The notes under the pieces: model-generated
The model's input: the letters and a program-made list of their open reading frames with translations, nothing else
Database searches by the model: none
What the model was told of the DNA's origin: nothing
Assembly: GCF_007990775.1 (NCBI RefSeq)
Contig: NZ_BJXB01000008.1
Coordinates: forward strand, 152,329-216,328
Length of the DNA: 64,000 nt
Origin: Deinococcus cellulosilyticus NBRC 106333 = KACC 11606
GTDB taxonomy: Bacteria > Deinococcota > Deinococci > Deinococcales > Deinococcaceae
Reading direction: 5' to 3'
In this document: positions 24,422 through 35,345 of the stretch, piece after piece
Layout: every line of letters begins with the position of its first letter
Position numbering within the stretch: the stretch's first letter is position 1
Position numbers and translations under genes: made by a program

Positions 24422-25342
24422 TCAGGGCAGGGTTTGGGGTTCCACCTGATAGAACACATGGGTGATCCACATGGCCGGATCGGTCTCATGCCAGGGGCCC
24501 ACCTCGAAATGCTCAAAACAGATGGGGCCAAAAGTCAGTCCGTGTTGCTGGGCAGATTTCACCACCGCCTGATGGGCCAGGTGCAGGGGTTCATAAGGGC
24601 CATTGTGGGTGGTTTTCAGGTAAGGGCCACCGGGCAGAATGGCATGATGGAGCGGCAGTCGAACAGACCCCGTGGCTTCCTGCACCTGCATTCCAAAGGT
24701 CACCTCAAAAGCCCTGGGATTGAGGACCCGCTGGTGTTCCAGCAGGCCCTGCATGCGCTCGGGGTCCAGTGCATTTTTCTGAATGGCAAAAAGGCTTCCT
24801 GAGGGCCCACTGGACATGGGTGAGAGTTTTTCGATGGCCTCCAGACGGTAACGCTCGATGTCTTTCAGGCCTGAAATGGTGGAGTAGGCAATCAGGGTCC
24901 GGTCCTGCAAAAAAACCTGCTCCACAGGGTAATTCTGTTTTTCCAGAGACACCTGATCCAGTTGCTGCAAAATGCGCTGATGGGTCTGGATCTGGCCCAT
25001 GATGTGCTTGCGGTGCTTTTCCAGAATCTCTTTCGTCAGCTCTGGACTGTCACTGGCCAGAATCTGCCGGATGTCCTCCAGAGAAAGCTCCAGGGAACGC
25101 AACATGCGGATGCGTTCGGCCATCTCGAACTGTTCGGGCTGGTAGTAGCGATAACCTGTGTCTGGATCGGTGTAAAGAGGTCGAAAAAGCCCCACCTGAT
25201 CATAAAACCGCAAGGACCGCACCGAGATGCGGGTCAGTTGCGAGAACTTCCCGATGGACAGCTTGGGCGTGTGCAGGTCTGGTTTCAGAGGTCCACCCTT
25301 TGCAGCGGCGCTTTTTTCAGGATGCCCTGGCGGTGGTACCAT
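24422..25342 (-). CDS. MerR-family regulator with GyrI-like effector domain
   Basis: A 306-residue regulator. The MerR helix-turn-helix runs from about residue 28 (LSIGKFSQLTRISVRSLRFYDQVGLF, then TGYRYYQPEQ), followed by a coiled dimer helix and a C-terminal GyrI/BmrR-type ligand-binding domain (TLIAYSTIS...WITHVFYQVEPQTL). Such proteins sense lipophilic drugs. The only normal start is ATG 25342, which gives a 27-residue unconserved leader and a 58-base overlap with the epimerase gene; a start nearer 25270 would need a rare codon. Probably co-transcribed with the epimerase. Target genes unknown. Confidence 0.88.
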   Translation of the reverse strand: MVPPPGHPEKSAAAKGGPLKPDLHTPKLSIGKFSQLTRISVRSLRFYDQVGLFRPLYTDPDTGYRYYQPEQFEMAERIRMLRSLELSLEDIRQILASDSPELTKEILEKHRKHIMGQIQTHQRILQQLDQVSLEKQNYPVEQVFLQDRTLIAYSTISGLKDIERYRLEAIEKLSPMSSGPSGSLFAIQKNALDPERMQGLLEHQRVLNPRAFEVTFGMQVQEATGSVRLPLHHAILPGGPYLKTTHNGPYEPLHLAHQAVVKSAQQHGLTFGPICFEHFEVGPWHETDPAMWITHVFYQVEPQTLP

Positions 25343-26283
25343 TCCAGGGTTCTGGGCAGGCCCACCTCCACAGGGGTGTACTCCAGGCCCAGTTCACGCA
25401 CGGCTTTTGAACCATCTGTATGAATCCCATGTCTGCTGATCCGCACCATGTCCACGGGAACCCAGGGCGGCCTCCGGGTGATTTTGGACAGGCCTTCCAG
25501 CAGGTACCCCAGCCCCAGGGTGAGGTGATAAGGCAACTCCATCACCGGTCCCATGCCCATCAGTTTGCGGCCCAGATTCATGTAGTCTTTCACCCGCATG
25601 GCCGGGCCAGACAGCAGGTAACGTTCCCCCACCTGTCCTTTTTCTGCGGCCAGGATGTGCCCTCTTGCCACATCATCAATGTAGACATAGTTGTAGGTGC
25701 CATCCACCACACCCGGCAACTGGCCTTTCAGGATCTGCAGCAAAAGCTGCCCTGTGGGCTTGAAATCCCCTGGACCATACACATTCCCGGGATTCACAAT
25801 CACCACAGGAAGGCCCTTCTGAACAAATGAAAGGGCCACCCGTTCAGATTCCACCTTGGCCTGTTCATACACGGCGTAATGGTAACCCCGATGCACGGTC
25901 TCTTCGGTGCCCACTGTCCCTGGGGCCTCACCGATGGTGTTGTAACTGCTGGTGTAGACCACCCTTTTGACCCCGGCGTCCAGGGCGGCCTGCAGCACAT
26001 TTTTTGTGCCTTCCACAGCGATGCGGATGATGTCGGATTTGTTCGGCATCCACATGTCATAGACTGCGGCCACATGGTACAGGACGTCCACCCCCCGCAT
26101 GGCCGACTTCACGCTTGCAGCGTCCAGCACATCCCCCTTCACCACCTCGACCCCGAGGGCCTTCAGGGGGTGTGCTTTTTCAGGGGTGCGGGCCAGCACC
26201 CGAATGCTGCGATGGTCTTTCAGGAGGTGTTGCACCAGTGCCCCACCCACGAATCCGGTCCCACCAGTCACCAGAATGGTCAT
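25285..26283 (-). CDS. NAD-dependent epimerase/dehydratase (extended SDR)
   Basis: A 332-residue short-chain dehydrogenase-fold enzyme. The Rossmann motif TGGTGFVG lies at about residues 6-13 and VKGDVLD at about 49. The catalytic Tyr-Lys appears as YAVYEQAKVESE and the upstream Ser in VYTSSYNTIG. It resembles dihydroflavonol-4-reductase or hopanoid-associated epimerases. ATG 26283 is preferred: TACACT (26295-26290) lies 6 bases upstream (leaderless pattern), and it removes 14 unrelated residues of the longer frame. The 3' end overlaps the MerR gene. Confidence 0.9.
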   Translation of the reverse strand: MTILVTGGTGFVGGALVQHLLKDHRSIRVLARTPEKAHPLKALGVEVVKGDVLDAASVKSAMRGVDVLYHVAAVYDMWMPNKSDIIRIAVEGTKNVLQAALDAGVKRVVYTSSYNTIGEAPGTVGTEETVHRGYHYAVYEQAKVESERVALSFVQKGLPVVIVNPGNVYGPGDFKPTGQLLLQILKGQLPGVVDGTYNYVYIDDVARGHILAAEKGQVGERYLLSGPAMRVKDYMNLGRKLMGMGPVMELPYHLTLGLGYLLEGLSKITRRPPWVPVDMVRISRHGIHTDGSKAVRELGLEYTPVEVGLPRTLEWYHRQGILKKAPLQRVDL

Positions 26284-26333
26284 GTTAGAAGTGTACAGTC
26301 CCACTGTGCACATTTCGGTGAGCATCCTCCACC

Positions 26334-26363
26334 ATCAAAAACAGGAGGGCCTTGACCCTCCTG
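26334..26363 (-). terminator. Terminator of xpt
   Basis: On the minus strand CAGGAGGG/CCCTCCTG (26356-26363 with 26342-26349), then TTTTTGATGG. Confidence 0.85.
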
Positions 26364-26379
26364 CCAGCTTTCCGAAAGT

Positions 26380-26949
26380 TCACCGGACCTTGATTTTTCC
26401 ATCATCCAGGCTGTCAATGATCGCCAGACTGTAGATCTCAATGCCCAGGCTCTCCAGCAAGGTGCGCCCCCCTTCAAAACTCTTCTCGATGATGGTCCCG
26501 ATCCCCACAAGCTGGGCTCCGGCCTGCTCCACGATGTCCACCAGGGCCTTGATGGTCACCCCACGGGCCAGGAAGTCATCAATGATCAGCACCCGGTCTT
26601 CTGGGGCAATGTAATCCGAACTGACACTCAGGGTCACCACATCCCCCTTGGTGCGGCTCACCGCACTCGCCTGATAGGTGGTGCCATTCATGGTCACAGG
26701 CTTCTTCTTGCGGGCATACACCACCGGAAGGTTCATCACCAGGCCTGTCGCATATGCAGGGGCAATCCCACTCACTTCTGCCGTCAGAATGCGGGTCGCC
26801 CCGTAATCCTGAAAGTGCGCGGCAAAATGCTCGCCCATTTCACGGGTGAGTTGCGGGTCCAGCTGGTGGTTGATGAACGCATCCACCTTGAGGATGCCAC
26901 TCCCGAGGCTCTGGCCTTCACTGAGAATACGGTCTTTGAGGCTCTGCAT
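26380..26949 (-). CDS. xpt: Xanthine phosphoribosyltransferase
   Basis: A purine-salvage enzyme (189 residues) that makes XMP from xanthine and PRPP. It starts with the family's MQSLKDRILSEGQ and has GILKVDAFINHQLDP, the PRPP-binding loop VLIIDDFLARG at about residues 121-131, and TAEVSGIAPAYATG. Length and sequence are those of bacterial Xpt. TATACT (26962-26957) ends 7 bases before ATG 26949 and no ribosome site is present, so it is probably leaderless. The region upstream of this -10 box is a heptamer array. No purine riboswitch is seen. Confidence 0.95.
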   Translation of the reverse strand: MQSLKDRILSEGQSLGSGILKVDAFINHQLDPQLTREMGEHFAAHFQDYGATRILTAEVSGIAPAYATGLVMNLPVVYARKKKPVTMNGTTYQASAVSRTKGDVVTLSVSSDYIAPEDRVLIIDDFLARGVTIKALVDIVEQAGAQLVGIGTIIEKSFEGGRTLLESLGIEIYSLAIIDSLDDGKIKVR

Positions 26950-26963
26950 CTTGAACAGTATAA

Positions 26964-27000
26964 GGCTGAGGGCAGAAGGCTGAGGGCAGAAGACAGAAGG
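26964..27000. repeat. GCAGAAG-family heptamer array
   Basis: A clean 7-bp tandem series alternating GGCTGAG and GGCAGAA units, five in all, ending GACAGAAGG. It replaces the usual -35 region of xpt. Confidence 0.7.
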
Positions 27001-27047
27001 TGAATGTAAACCCTATTGCCTTGCTCGACTGGAAGTCACATGGGGAT

Positions 27048-27073
27048 TGTAGGGGCGAGCCGTCGGCTCGCCC
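27048..27073. repeat. REP-like hairpin, copy 3
   Basis: TGTAGGGGCGAGCC/GTCGGCTCGCCC, the most symmetric copy: GGGCGAGCC folds on GGCTCGCCC. It lies between the ftsH terminator and the xpt upstream array. Confidence 0.8.
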
Positions 27074-27118
27074 TCTATTGCCAGCCCTCTCAACAAAACC
27101 CAGAAAAGAAAGCTGTGA

Positions 27119-27147
27119 CAAAAAAATCCTCCCCTGACAGGGGAGGA
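27119..27147 (-). terminator. Terminator of ftsH
   Basis: On the minus strand TCCTCCCCT/AGGGGAGGA (27147-27139 with 27135-27127), then a run of seven T (complement of 27120-27126). Confidence 0.9.
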
Positions 27148-27176
27148 CCGGGCGAAGCTCGCGGTGGGGTGGGGAG

Positions 27177-29051
27177 TTACACGCCACCGGGATTCAATTT
27201 GGGGGTGAAAGGAGGATTGCTTTCCTTGCCAGAGTCGTCTTCTTCGTCGGGGAGTTGACCGCCTTTGAGGAGGATGCGGAACTCCTCACCCGACAGGGTC
27301 TCCCGGGTCATCAGGGTTTCCACCACCGTGTGCATCACGGGTTTGTACTCTTCAAGGATCACTTTGATCTTGCCGTACTGGGTGTCGATGATGCGTTTCA
27401 CTTCATGGTCGATCTGGCGTGCGGTTTCTTCAGAGTAGTTTTTGGCATCCTGATAACCGCCGAGGTAGGTTTCGTTCTCGACCTGATGGGCGATCTTGCC
27501 CAGCAGGGGACTCATGCCCCATTCGGTGACCATCTTCCGGGCAATGTTCGTTGCCTTCTGGAAGTCACTCGAAGCCCCTGTGGTGATCTCACCAAAGATG
27601 ATCTCCTCTGCCACCTGTCCAGCGAGCGCAACAGCGATCATGTCCTCCAAGACCCCTTGACTGTAGTGCATGCGGTCTTCGGGCATGGGCATCATGTACC
27701 CTGCAGCACGGCCTCTCGGTACGATGGTCAGTTTATGGACCCGGTCTGCATTGGGCAGTTTCTCTGCGGCCAGTGCATGCCCCACCTCGTGGTAAGCCGT
27801 GACCTTCTTGTCTTTATCGGAAATGACCCGGGATTTTCTTGCGGGACCCATCACCACCCGATCTGCCGCCTCATCGATGTCCTTCATGTTGATCCGCTTC
27901 CGACCTGCACGAGCCGTGATCAACGCAGCTTCATTCAAGAGGTTCTCCAGATCCGCTCCCACCATGCCTGGGGTGCGGGTCGCCACCACATGCAGGTCCA
28001 CACTGGGGTCCAGCGGCTTCTTGCGAGCGTGAATCCTCAGAATCTGCTCTCTGCCCTTCACGTCTGGGGCATCCACCACCACCTGACGGTCAAAACGGCC
28101 AGGACGCAGCAGGGCGTTGTCCAGCACGTCCGGGCGGTTGGTGGCGGCCAGGATGATGATGTCGTGCTTGCTTTCGAAACCATCCATCTCGACCAGAAGC
28201 TGGTTGAGGGTTTGCTCTCTTTCGTCGTTGCCCCCACCGACGTTGAGTCCTCTTTTGCGGCCCACGGCGTCAATTTCGTCAATGAAGACGATGCAGGGGG
28301 CGGCTTTCTTGGCCTGCTCGAAGAGGTCCCGCACCCTTGCGGCACCCACCCCGACGAACATCTCCACGAAGTCAGAGCCACTGATCGAGAAGAAGGGTAC
28401 TCTGGCTTCGCCTGCGACCGCTTTGGCGAGGAGGGTTTTCCCACTTCCGGGAGGACCCACCAACAAAATGCCGTGGGGGATTCTGGCCCCCAAAGCGTGG
28501 AAGCGTTCGGGGTTCCTTAAGAACTCAACGACTTCCTGGAGTTCGTATTTGGCTTCTTCACAGCCGGCCACATCACTGAAGGTCAGTTTGATGCTGCCTT
28601 CAGTCAATACGTGCGCACGGGACTTGCTGAACTGGGTCACGCCAGCGTCTGAGTTGGCCCGGACGCTGCGGTTCATCCAGAGGATCAGCAGGATGAACAC
28701 ACCCACCGAGGTGAGGGGCAGGATCAGGTTCCACCAGTTGAAGTTGCTGAGGGGCTGGATGTTGATGTTCACACCGTATTCCTGCAGGGCACGGGTGCTG
28801 AGCATGGGATCGTTGTTGAGGGTGCGAACGGTGATGACGGTCTTGCCGTCTTTGAGGGTGGCCTGAGCCTCAGTGGTTGCACCTTCTGGAATCAGGGTGA
28901 CCGACTGGATGTTCTGGCTCTGCAACTGCTTCTGGAATTCGCCAATGCTGACTGCACTGCTCGGGGTGTTGCGGACCGCCACGCTGATCATGATCGCGAG
29001 GATGGCCACCACCAGAAACACCCACCAATAATTGAGTCCCCTGAGGTTCAT
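27177..29051 (-). CDS. ftsH: ATP-dependent zinc metalloprotease FtsH
   Basis: A membrane-anchored AAA+ protease of 624 residues that degrades misfolded membrane and regulatory proteins. Two N-terminal helices ([17 protein letters not shown] and [17 protein letters not shown]) flank a periplasmic domain. The AAA module has Walker A GPPGSGKT at about 199 and Walker [17 protein letters not shown]; the second region of homology follows. The zinc site HEVGH is at about 419-423. The C-terminus is short and acidic. TAAAAT (29063-29058) lies 6 bases before ATG 29051 with no ribosome site, so the mRNA is probably leaderless. It is divergent from dnaK, and the HAIR site between them may control both. 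Confidence 0.97.
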   Translation of the reverse strand: MNLRGLNYWWVFLVVAILAIMISVAVRNTPSSAVSIGEFQKQLQSQNIQSVTLIPEGATTEAQATLKDGKTVITVRTLNNDPMLSTRALQEYGVNINIQPLSNFNWWNLILPLTSVGVFILLILWMNRSVRANSDAGVTQFSKSRAHVLTEGSIKLTFSDVAGCEEAKYELQEVVEFLRNPERFHALGARIPHGILLVGPPGSGKTLLAKAVAGEARVPFFSISGSDFVEMFVGVGAARVRDLFEQAKKAAPCIVFIDEIDAVGRKRGLNVGGGNDEREQTLNQLLVEMDGFESKHDIIILAATNRPDVLDNALLRPGRFDRQVVVDAPDVKGREQILRIHARKKPLDPSVDLHVVATRTPGMVGADLENLLNEAALITARAGRKRINMKDIDEAADRVVMGPARKSRVISDKDKKVTAYHEVGHALAAEKLPNADRVHKLTIVPRGRAAGYMMPMPEDRMHYSQGVLEDMIAVALAGQVAEEIIFGEITTGASSDFQKATNIARKMVTEWGMSPLLGKIAHQVENETYLGGYQDAKNYSEETARQIDHEVKRIIDTQYGKIKVILEEYKPVMHTVVETLMTRETLSGEEFRILLKGGQLPDEEDDSGKESNPPFTPKLNPGGV

Positions 29052-29137
29052 GTTCTTATTTTAGGCACGTTTTCCTTACAAAGCTATGAACCTTCCTCAC
29101 AAAGATCCTTTAACCTCGTGACTTTTTCGTTACAATT

Positions 29138-29191
29138 CCTGAGTGTTATTGACTCAAGTCTATTGACAAAGCTTACATTCACCGTTATGAT
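29138..29191 (+). promoter_or_regulatory. dnaK promoter with HspR/HAIR operator
   Basis: HAIR inverted repeat CCTGAGT-N7-ACTCAAG (29138-29158) matches the HspR consensus CTTGAGT-N7-ACTCAAG at 13 of 14 arm positions. Five bases on begins a near-ideal promoter, TTGACA (29163-29168), N17, TATGAT (29186-29191). HspR bound here would block dnaK and possibly ftsH. Confidence 0.87.
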
Positions 29192-29262
29192 GATCATTGT
29201 AACAAGCCTGTTTATGGCTTGCTGGAAGAAAAAACACCAAAGCACTGTAAAGGAGCTTGAAC

Positions 29263-31155
<1,893 letters not shown>

Positions 31156-31177
31156 TTCCATCTGTACAATGACACCC

Positions 31178-31203
31178 TGTAGGGGCGAGGCATGCCTCGC
31201 CCT
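31178..31203. repeat. REP-like hairpin, copy 4 (dnaK-grpE gap)
   Basis: TGTAGGGGCGAGGCATGCCTCGCCC, with GGGCGAGGC/GCCTCGCCC as a perfect 9-bp stem, then TTTTTTA. It may act as a partial terminator or mRNA-stabilising hairpin between dnaK and grpE. Confidence 0.8.
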
Positions 31204-31235
31204 TTTTTAACAACAACCGTGACAAGGAGCGTGCA

Positions 31236-31814
31236 ATGAGCGAAGAGAACCTGAAAGACCAGCACCTGACCGAAGATCAGGTGGATGACAATGACACCGA
31301 CACCACCAGTGGTTTTGATCCCGACAACCTTGACCCTGAAATGATGGCTGGCGTCCAGAAGATGATGGAGCAACTCCAGCGTGCCGATGAGCTCGAAAAA
31401 GAAGTGAACGACCTGAAAGGCAAATACGCCCGTCTGCTTGCCGACTTCGAGAATTACCGTCGGCGTACCAATCAGGATGTGCTGGACGCCCAGGGAGCAG
31501 GGGTGGCCAAAGCCGCAGAAGTCCTCTTCCCCATCCACGACGATCTGGATCGTGCACTGCAGGCTGCACAGCAGAACCCGGACAGTGTGATTGGAGGTCT
31601 GCAAGGCGTGCTGAACAACCTGCTGCGTTCCTTTGAAAAACTGGGTCTGGAACAGACCGGCAAAGAAGGGGAGCAGTTTGACCCCAATTTCCACGAAGCC
31701 CTCACCGTGGTTCCTGGCGAACAGGACGATGTGATCGTGCAGGTGTACCAGACCGGCTTCAAGATTGGAAGCCGCCTGATCCGTCCTGCCCGCGTGGTGG
31801 TCAGCAAGAAATAA
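31236..31814 (+). CDS. grpE: Nucleotide exchange factor GrpE
   Basis: The DnaK nucleotide exchange factor, 192 residues. The acidic N-terminus (EENLKDQHLTEDQVDDND) leads into a long coiled coil. The family core ARLLADFENYRRRTNQDV sits at about residues 67-84, and the beta domain ends with VYQTGFKIGSRLIRPARVVVSK, the GrpE signature. AAGGAG precedes ATG 31236. It is second in the dnaK cluster. REP-like hairpins lie on both sides, in the gaps to dnaK and dnaJ. Confidence 0.97.
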   Translation: MSEENLKDQHLTEDQVDDNDTDTTSGFDPDNLDPEMMAGVQKMMEQLQRADELEKEVNDLKGKYARLLADFENYRRRTNQDVLDAQGAGVAKAAEVLFPIHDDLDRALQAAQQNPDSVIGGLQGVLNNLLRSFEKLGLEQTGKEGEQFDPNFHEALTVVPGEQDDVIVQVYQTGFKIGSRLIRPARVVVSKK

Positions 31815-31844
31815 CGGCTGAGCCATCGGCCCATCCATACACAC

Positions 31845-31870
31845 TGTAGGGGCGGGCCGATGGCTCGCCC
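31845..31870. repeat. REP-like hairpin, copy 5 (grpE-dnaJ gap)
   Basis: TGTAGGGGCGGGCCGATGGC followed by TCGCCC, with an inverted fragment GGCTGAGCCATCGGCCC just before it (31816-31832). Arms GGGCGGGCC/GGCTCGCCC pair with one mismatch. Confidence 0.75.
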
Positions 31871-31890
31871 TTCTCACAAGGAGGTGAGTC

Positions 31891-32802
31891 ATGGCCTATA
31901 AGGACTATTACGACATCCTCGGGGTGAGCAAGACCGCCTCCGAAGATGAAATCAAATCTGCCTACCGCAAACTGGCGAAAAAATACCACCCGGACAAAAA
32001 CAAGGATGATCCCGGTGCTGCAGACAAATTCAAGGAAATCGGTGAAGCCTACGCGGTCCTCTCCGATGCCGAGAAACGCAGGTATTACGACCAGTTCGGG
32101 GCCACCGGACAGGTTCCTCCAGGGGGTTACCCTGGTGGCGGCTTCAACCCTCAGGATTTCCAGGGTGGAGCGGCAGGGTTTGATCCCAGCCAGTTCAGTG
32201 ATTTCTTCCAGCAGCTGTTCGGAATGGGAGGCATGGGAGGACGCGGAGGAAGCTCACGCTCCGGTGGCTTTCCCTTCGGTGACATGTTCGGAGGGGGATT
32301 TCAGGGGCAACCTGAACCCCAGGCCCACAACCTGCAGGCCAGCCTGAACATCTCCTTTCAGGAAGCCTACACTGGAGGTCCCAAAACCATCCAGATCGAT
32401 GGAAAACGTCTGGAAATCAACATTCCTCCCTACACCCGCCACCACCAGAAGCTTCGTCTGAGGGGTCAGGCTCCAGGTGGAGGGGACATCATCCTGCGTC
32501 TGGATGTGAACCCGGATTCCACCTTCACGCTGGATGAAAACGACGTGCGGGTCAGTGTGGCTGTGCCCGTGACGGTTGCTGTGCTGGGAGGCAAATGGAA
32601 AGTCCCCACCCTCAAAGGGAACGTGGAACTGACCATTCCGGCTGGCACCAGCAGCGGCAAAACCCTGCGCCTGCGGGGTCTGGGCTGGAAACACAGGGAC
32701 CACACCGGAGACCAGCTGGTCACCATTCAGATTCAGGTGCCCAGGGAACTCAGTGACCGGGAACGGGAGCTGTATCAGGAACTGGAATCGCTGAGGGGTT
32801 AG
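31891..32802 (+). CDS. dnaJ: Co-chaperone DnaJ without zinc-finger domain
   Basis: A 303-residue J protein that presents substrates to DnaK and stimulates its ATPase. The J domain (1-70) carries the HPD motif at residues 33-35. A long Gly/Phe-rich linker covers about 72-140 ([23 protein letters not shown]). Two beta-barrel C-terminal domains follow from about 148. The CxxCxGxG zinc modules of E. coli DnaJ are absent: there are no such cysteines anywhere. This resembles Thermus DnaJ and CbpA. AAGGAGG precedes ATG 31891. It closes the dnaK-grpE-dnaJ cluster. Confidence 0.95.
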   Translation: MAYKDYYDILGVSKTASEDEIKSAYRKLAKKYHPDKNKDDPGAADKFKEIGEAYAVLSDAEKRRYYDQFGATGQVPPGGYPGGGFNPQDFQGGAAGFDPSQFSDFFQQLFGMGGMGGRGGSSRSGGFPFGDMFGGGFQGQPEPQAHNLQASLNISFQEAYTGGPKTIQIDGKRLEINIPPYTRHHQKLRLRGQAPGGGDIILRLDVNPDSTFTLDENDVRVSVAVPVTVAVLGGKWKVPTLKGNVELTIPAGTSSGKTLRLRGLGWKHRDHTGDQLVTIQIQVPRELSDRERELYQELESLRG

Positions 32803-32828
32803 ATCCCCCTGTGCATCGCTTCGCCTGG

Positions 32829-32858
32829 CACTGTCCCCCTTCGTTAAGGGGGACAGCT
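32829..32858. repeat. Hairpin after dnaJ
   Basis: An 11-bp perfect stem CTGTCCCCCTT/AAGGGGGACAG (32831-32841 with 32846-32856). There is no T run, so it is more likely a stabilising or Rho-type hairpin, or a repeat unit, than a simple terminator. Confidence 0.6.
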
Positions 32859-33001
32859 TCGAACGCATTGAGAAGCAGTGGAATCTGCCCCCCAGCAATC
32901 TCAAACGCCCACCATCCAGCATTCATGAAATCCATTTAACATAGACACCCCCTTGAGTTTTCATATTTTTGACAGCCCATGCCTGATACACTACCCCCTT
33001 G

Positions 33002-33835
33002 ATGAAGGCTGGCCTGATTTTCCTCTCGCTGTCTCTGCTGGCAACAGCCCAGGCAAACCGTTTTGCCCCGGAGGGGGCAGGTGCCCTGATGCGGCTTCCC
33101 CATGCTGAGGGCGACGCTTACCTGTGGATTCCGCACAGCTGCAAAAGCAAAGCCTGCAGCATGATGGTGGTGTCCCACTCCAGAGGCAACACCTCTGATG
33201 CCACCCTGCAAAAACCGCACCTGATGGCTTTCTTTGAGACTTTCGTGGAGAACGGGGTTGCGGTGCTGATCAGCAATGACGCTGGCCCCAACACCTGGGG
33301 CAACGAAAAAGCCCTGCTGTACCTGAAAAACGTCTGGGAGGAAGCCCGCAGGAAGTTCAACTTTGGTGGCAAGACCTTTGCGATGGGGTACAGCATGGGA
33401 GGGGTCCCAGCCACCCTGAGTGTGCAGAAACAGCTGTATCCCGTCTCTGCCCTGATCCTGATTGATGCGCGGGTCAACATGCTGGGTTATGAAGCCTCCG
33501 ATCCAAAACGGGTGCAGGAGATCAAGGTGGCCTATGAACAGCCAGATGGGGCAGTTGTCGGGCAGGTCCATGATCCCATGACCGGGGCTTTTTCAGGCAA
33601 TGTCCCGGTCATGGTGATTGGCAGCAAGGACGACAGAACGGTTCCCTTTGAGGACAATGGAGAGAAGTTCTTTGAGCTTCATGGCAAAAACCCCAGCAGT
33701 GTGATGCTGCAACTGCCAGGAGGCCACCTGCACATGAACCGCTGGGACCCTGACACTGCACGGGACATCCTCGGATTTCTGAAGCACCTGCAGCCCATGC
33801 CTGCACCAAAACCGCTGGAAGCCAGCAGAAAATAA
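33002..33835 (+). CDS. Secreted alpha/beta hydrolase
   Basis: A hydrolase of about 277 residues with a signal peptide (LIFLSLSLLATAQA). The nucleophile elbow GYSMGG lies near residue 127, and the oxyanion part is VVSHSRGNTSDAT. The probable acid is in IGSKDDRTVPFED and the His in GGHLHMN near residue 243. It resembles serine esterases of the dienelactone-hydrolase group, with unknown substrate. ATG 33002 is used; TTG 32999 is also possible, since TACACT lies exactly 6 bases before it (leaderless spacing). A shared terminator follows. Confidence 0.85.
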   Translation: MKAGLIFLSLSLLATAQANRFAPEGAGALMRLPHAEGDAYLWIPHSCKSKACSMMVVSHSRGNTSDATLQKPHLMAFFETFVENGVAVLISNDAGPNTWGNEKALLYLKNVWEEARRKFNFGGKTFAMGYSMGGVPATLSVQKQLYPVSALILIDARVNMLGYEASDPKRVQEIKVAYEQPDGAVVGQVHDPMTGAFSGNVPVMVIGSKDDRTVPFEDNGEKFFELHGKNPSSVMLQLPGGHLHMNRWDPDTARDILGFLKHLQPMPAPKPLEASRK

Positions 33836-33868
33836 AAGAAGGACGCCAGAGGCGTCCTTCTTTTATTT
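33834..33868. terminator. Bidirectional terminator
   Basis: A 14-bp perfect stem AAAAGAAGGACGCC/GGCGTCCTTCTTTT (33834-33847 with 33851-33864) with A and T tracts on both sides, between convergent genes. Confidence 0.92.
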
Positions 33869-33878
33869 TCCCTCTGGA

Positions 33879-35345
33879 TCAGCGCAGCAGTCCAGCCCTC
33901 AGGCGGTGCATCTGCAGGGTGTGGGAGAACACGAGCAGACCTCCACTGAAAAGAAGCACCAACGGGATGGAGGACACAGCAGTGAAGTCCAGCACGCCCC
34001 AGTGGTTGAAGGCCCCCAGGTACCACAGCACAAAGTAGAACACTTCGAAGAGGGTGTGGTTCTGGCTGATGGCTCCCAGAGCCACCGCAAGGGTGGCGGT
34101 GAACAGGACTGCGGTCAGGACAGCCAGGGCTTCCAGCACCTGTCCGGTCAGCAGCAGGCGCAGGAACACGCTGCTGCACAGGGCAGCCCCAATCAGGAAA
34201 GCGGTGCACCATTTTGAGAACAGCAATTTCTCTCCATTCAGGGTGGTGAAAAGCACACCTGTCAGCTGATGGGCATGGGCACTGCTTCCCAGCCTGGAGA
34301 GCACCAGCACTGGAGCAATCAGCAGCAGGGGGAGCATCACTTCTGGGAAAACAAAGCCTGCAGCCCACAACGCTGCTGCCAGCACCATCAGCACTGGTGG
34401 GATGCCTTTCAGGGCAATCCTCAATTCAAGCCTGAGCACGTTCAGCCATGCGGGCATGGGCCGCAGGTCTTTGACCAGCTTCTGGACAGCAGAAACAGTT
34501 CTGTGCTGGGTTTTGTGGGGAACCTGATAGAGGGCTGCGCCCCAGCCCAGCAGCAGAATGCCTGCCAGCATCCATCCCAGACGACCCAGCAGGTATGCAG
34601 GGGTCCAGTCAAACCCGGTCCAGGTGAAGGTGTGGATGTTCAGGTTGTCCGCGACCCCAATGTTGACCTCCTGCAAGTTGGGCTGGTTGCTGATGCCGTA
34701 AAGGATGTCTTTCAGGACAGCAGCAACCCCCAGAGGGTCAGGAAAATCGCTGGTGATGGCCAGACTGGGAATCACCAGGGCCGTCCACAGGAAGAAAAAC
34801 ACAAGGTTCCCTGCACCTCCTCGCAGGCCCCGTGCAGCCTCGAAGAACACGGCAAGGCAGCTCACCAGAAACATGCTGGGCAGGGTGATGAACAGGGTGG
34901 GCAAAAAGAGCTGTGCTGCATCAATGCCGGTGGCCTCACCACGAAAAAGCTGCAGTGGGAGGGCAGTGATGGCCACAATCAGGGTCAGAAAGGACAGCAG
35001 GGCAAAGTTGCTGAAGGCTTTCGAGCACAGGTAGGTGAATTTCTGGATGGGACTGCTCAGGGTGAGTTGCCAGAGGCCCAGTCGGTGGTCCCGGTCCAGG
35101 GCATTTTTCACCAGATAAAACCCGGGCAGAATGAAGAGCATCGAACCCAGAATGGCGACCACCACCCCCACCCAGGCAGAGTTGTAGATGCCACGGGTGT
35201 TCATGGTGGTCAGGGTGACATAAGTGGCCTGTGAATCCGGCAGGTAATAGCCCGTCAGGATCACCATCACCAGCAGGGCCAGAATCATGTGAGGGCTGCG
35301 CAGGCGGTCTTTCAGGTCAGCCGAGGCGAGGCGCAAGCTGCGCAT
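33879..35345 (-). CDS. ABC-2 type transporter permease
   Basis: A 488-residue membrane protein with about 12 hydrophobic helices in two six-helix blocks, starting MILALLVMVILTGYYLP and ending VVLWYLGAFNHWGVL...PLVLLFSGGLLVFSHTL. A large extracytoplasmic segment follows the first helix (TYVTLTTMNTRGIYNSAWV). This is an ABC-2 exporter subunit, and its 5' end overlaps the ATPase gene upstream by 29 bases, so the two form one transporter. The substrate is unknown; drug, bacteriocin or lipid export are all possible. Confidence 0.88.
   Translation of the reverse strand: MRSLRLASADLKDRLRSPHMILALLVMVILTGYYLPDSQATYVTLTTMNTRGIYNSAWVGVVVAILGSMLFILPGFYLVKNALDRDHRLGLWQLTLSSPIQKFTYLCSKAFSNFALLSFLTLIVAITALPLQLFRGEATGIDAAQLFLPTLFITLPSMFLVSCLAVFFEAARGLRGGAGNLVFFFLWTALVIPSLAITSDFPDPLGVAAVLKDILYGISNQPNLQEVNIGVADNLNIHTFTWTGFDWTPAYLLGRLGWMLAGILLLGWGAALYQVPHKTQHRTVSAVQKLVKDLRPMPAWLNVLRLELRIALKGIPPVLMVLAAALWAAGFVFPEVMLPLLLIAPVLVLSRLGSSAHAHQLTGVLFTTLNGEKLLFSKWCTAFLIGAALCSSVFLRLLLTGQVLEALAVLTAVLFTATLAVALGAISQNHTLFEVFYFVLWYLGAFNHWGVLDFTAVSSIPLVLLFSGGLLVFSHTLQMHRLRAGLLR

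Noticed and set aside
29185..29202. TTATGATGATCATTGTAA in the dnaK promoter as an RDRM
   Set aside because: The right arm does not match and the AT-centre is off; it is explained by the -10 box TATGAT.
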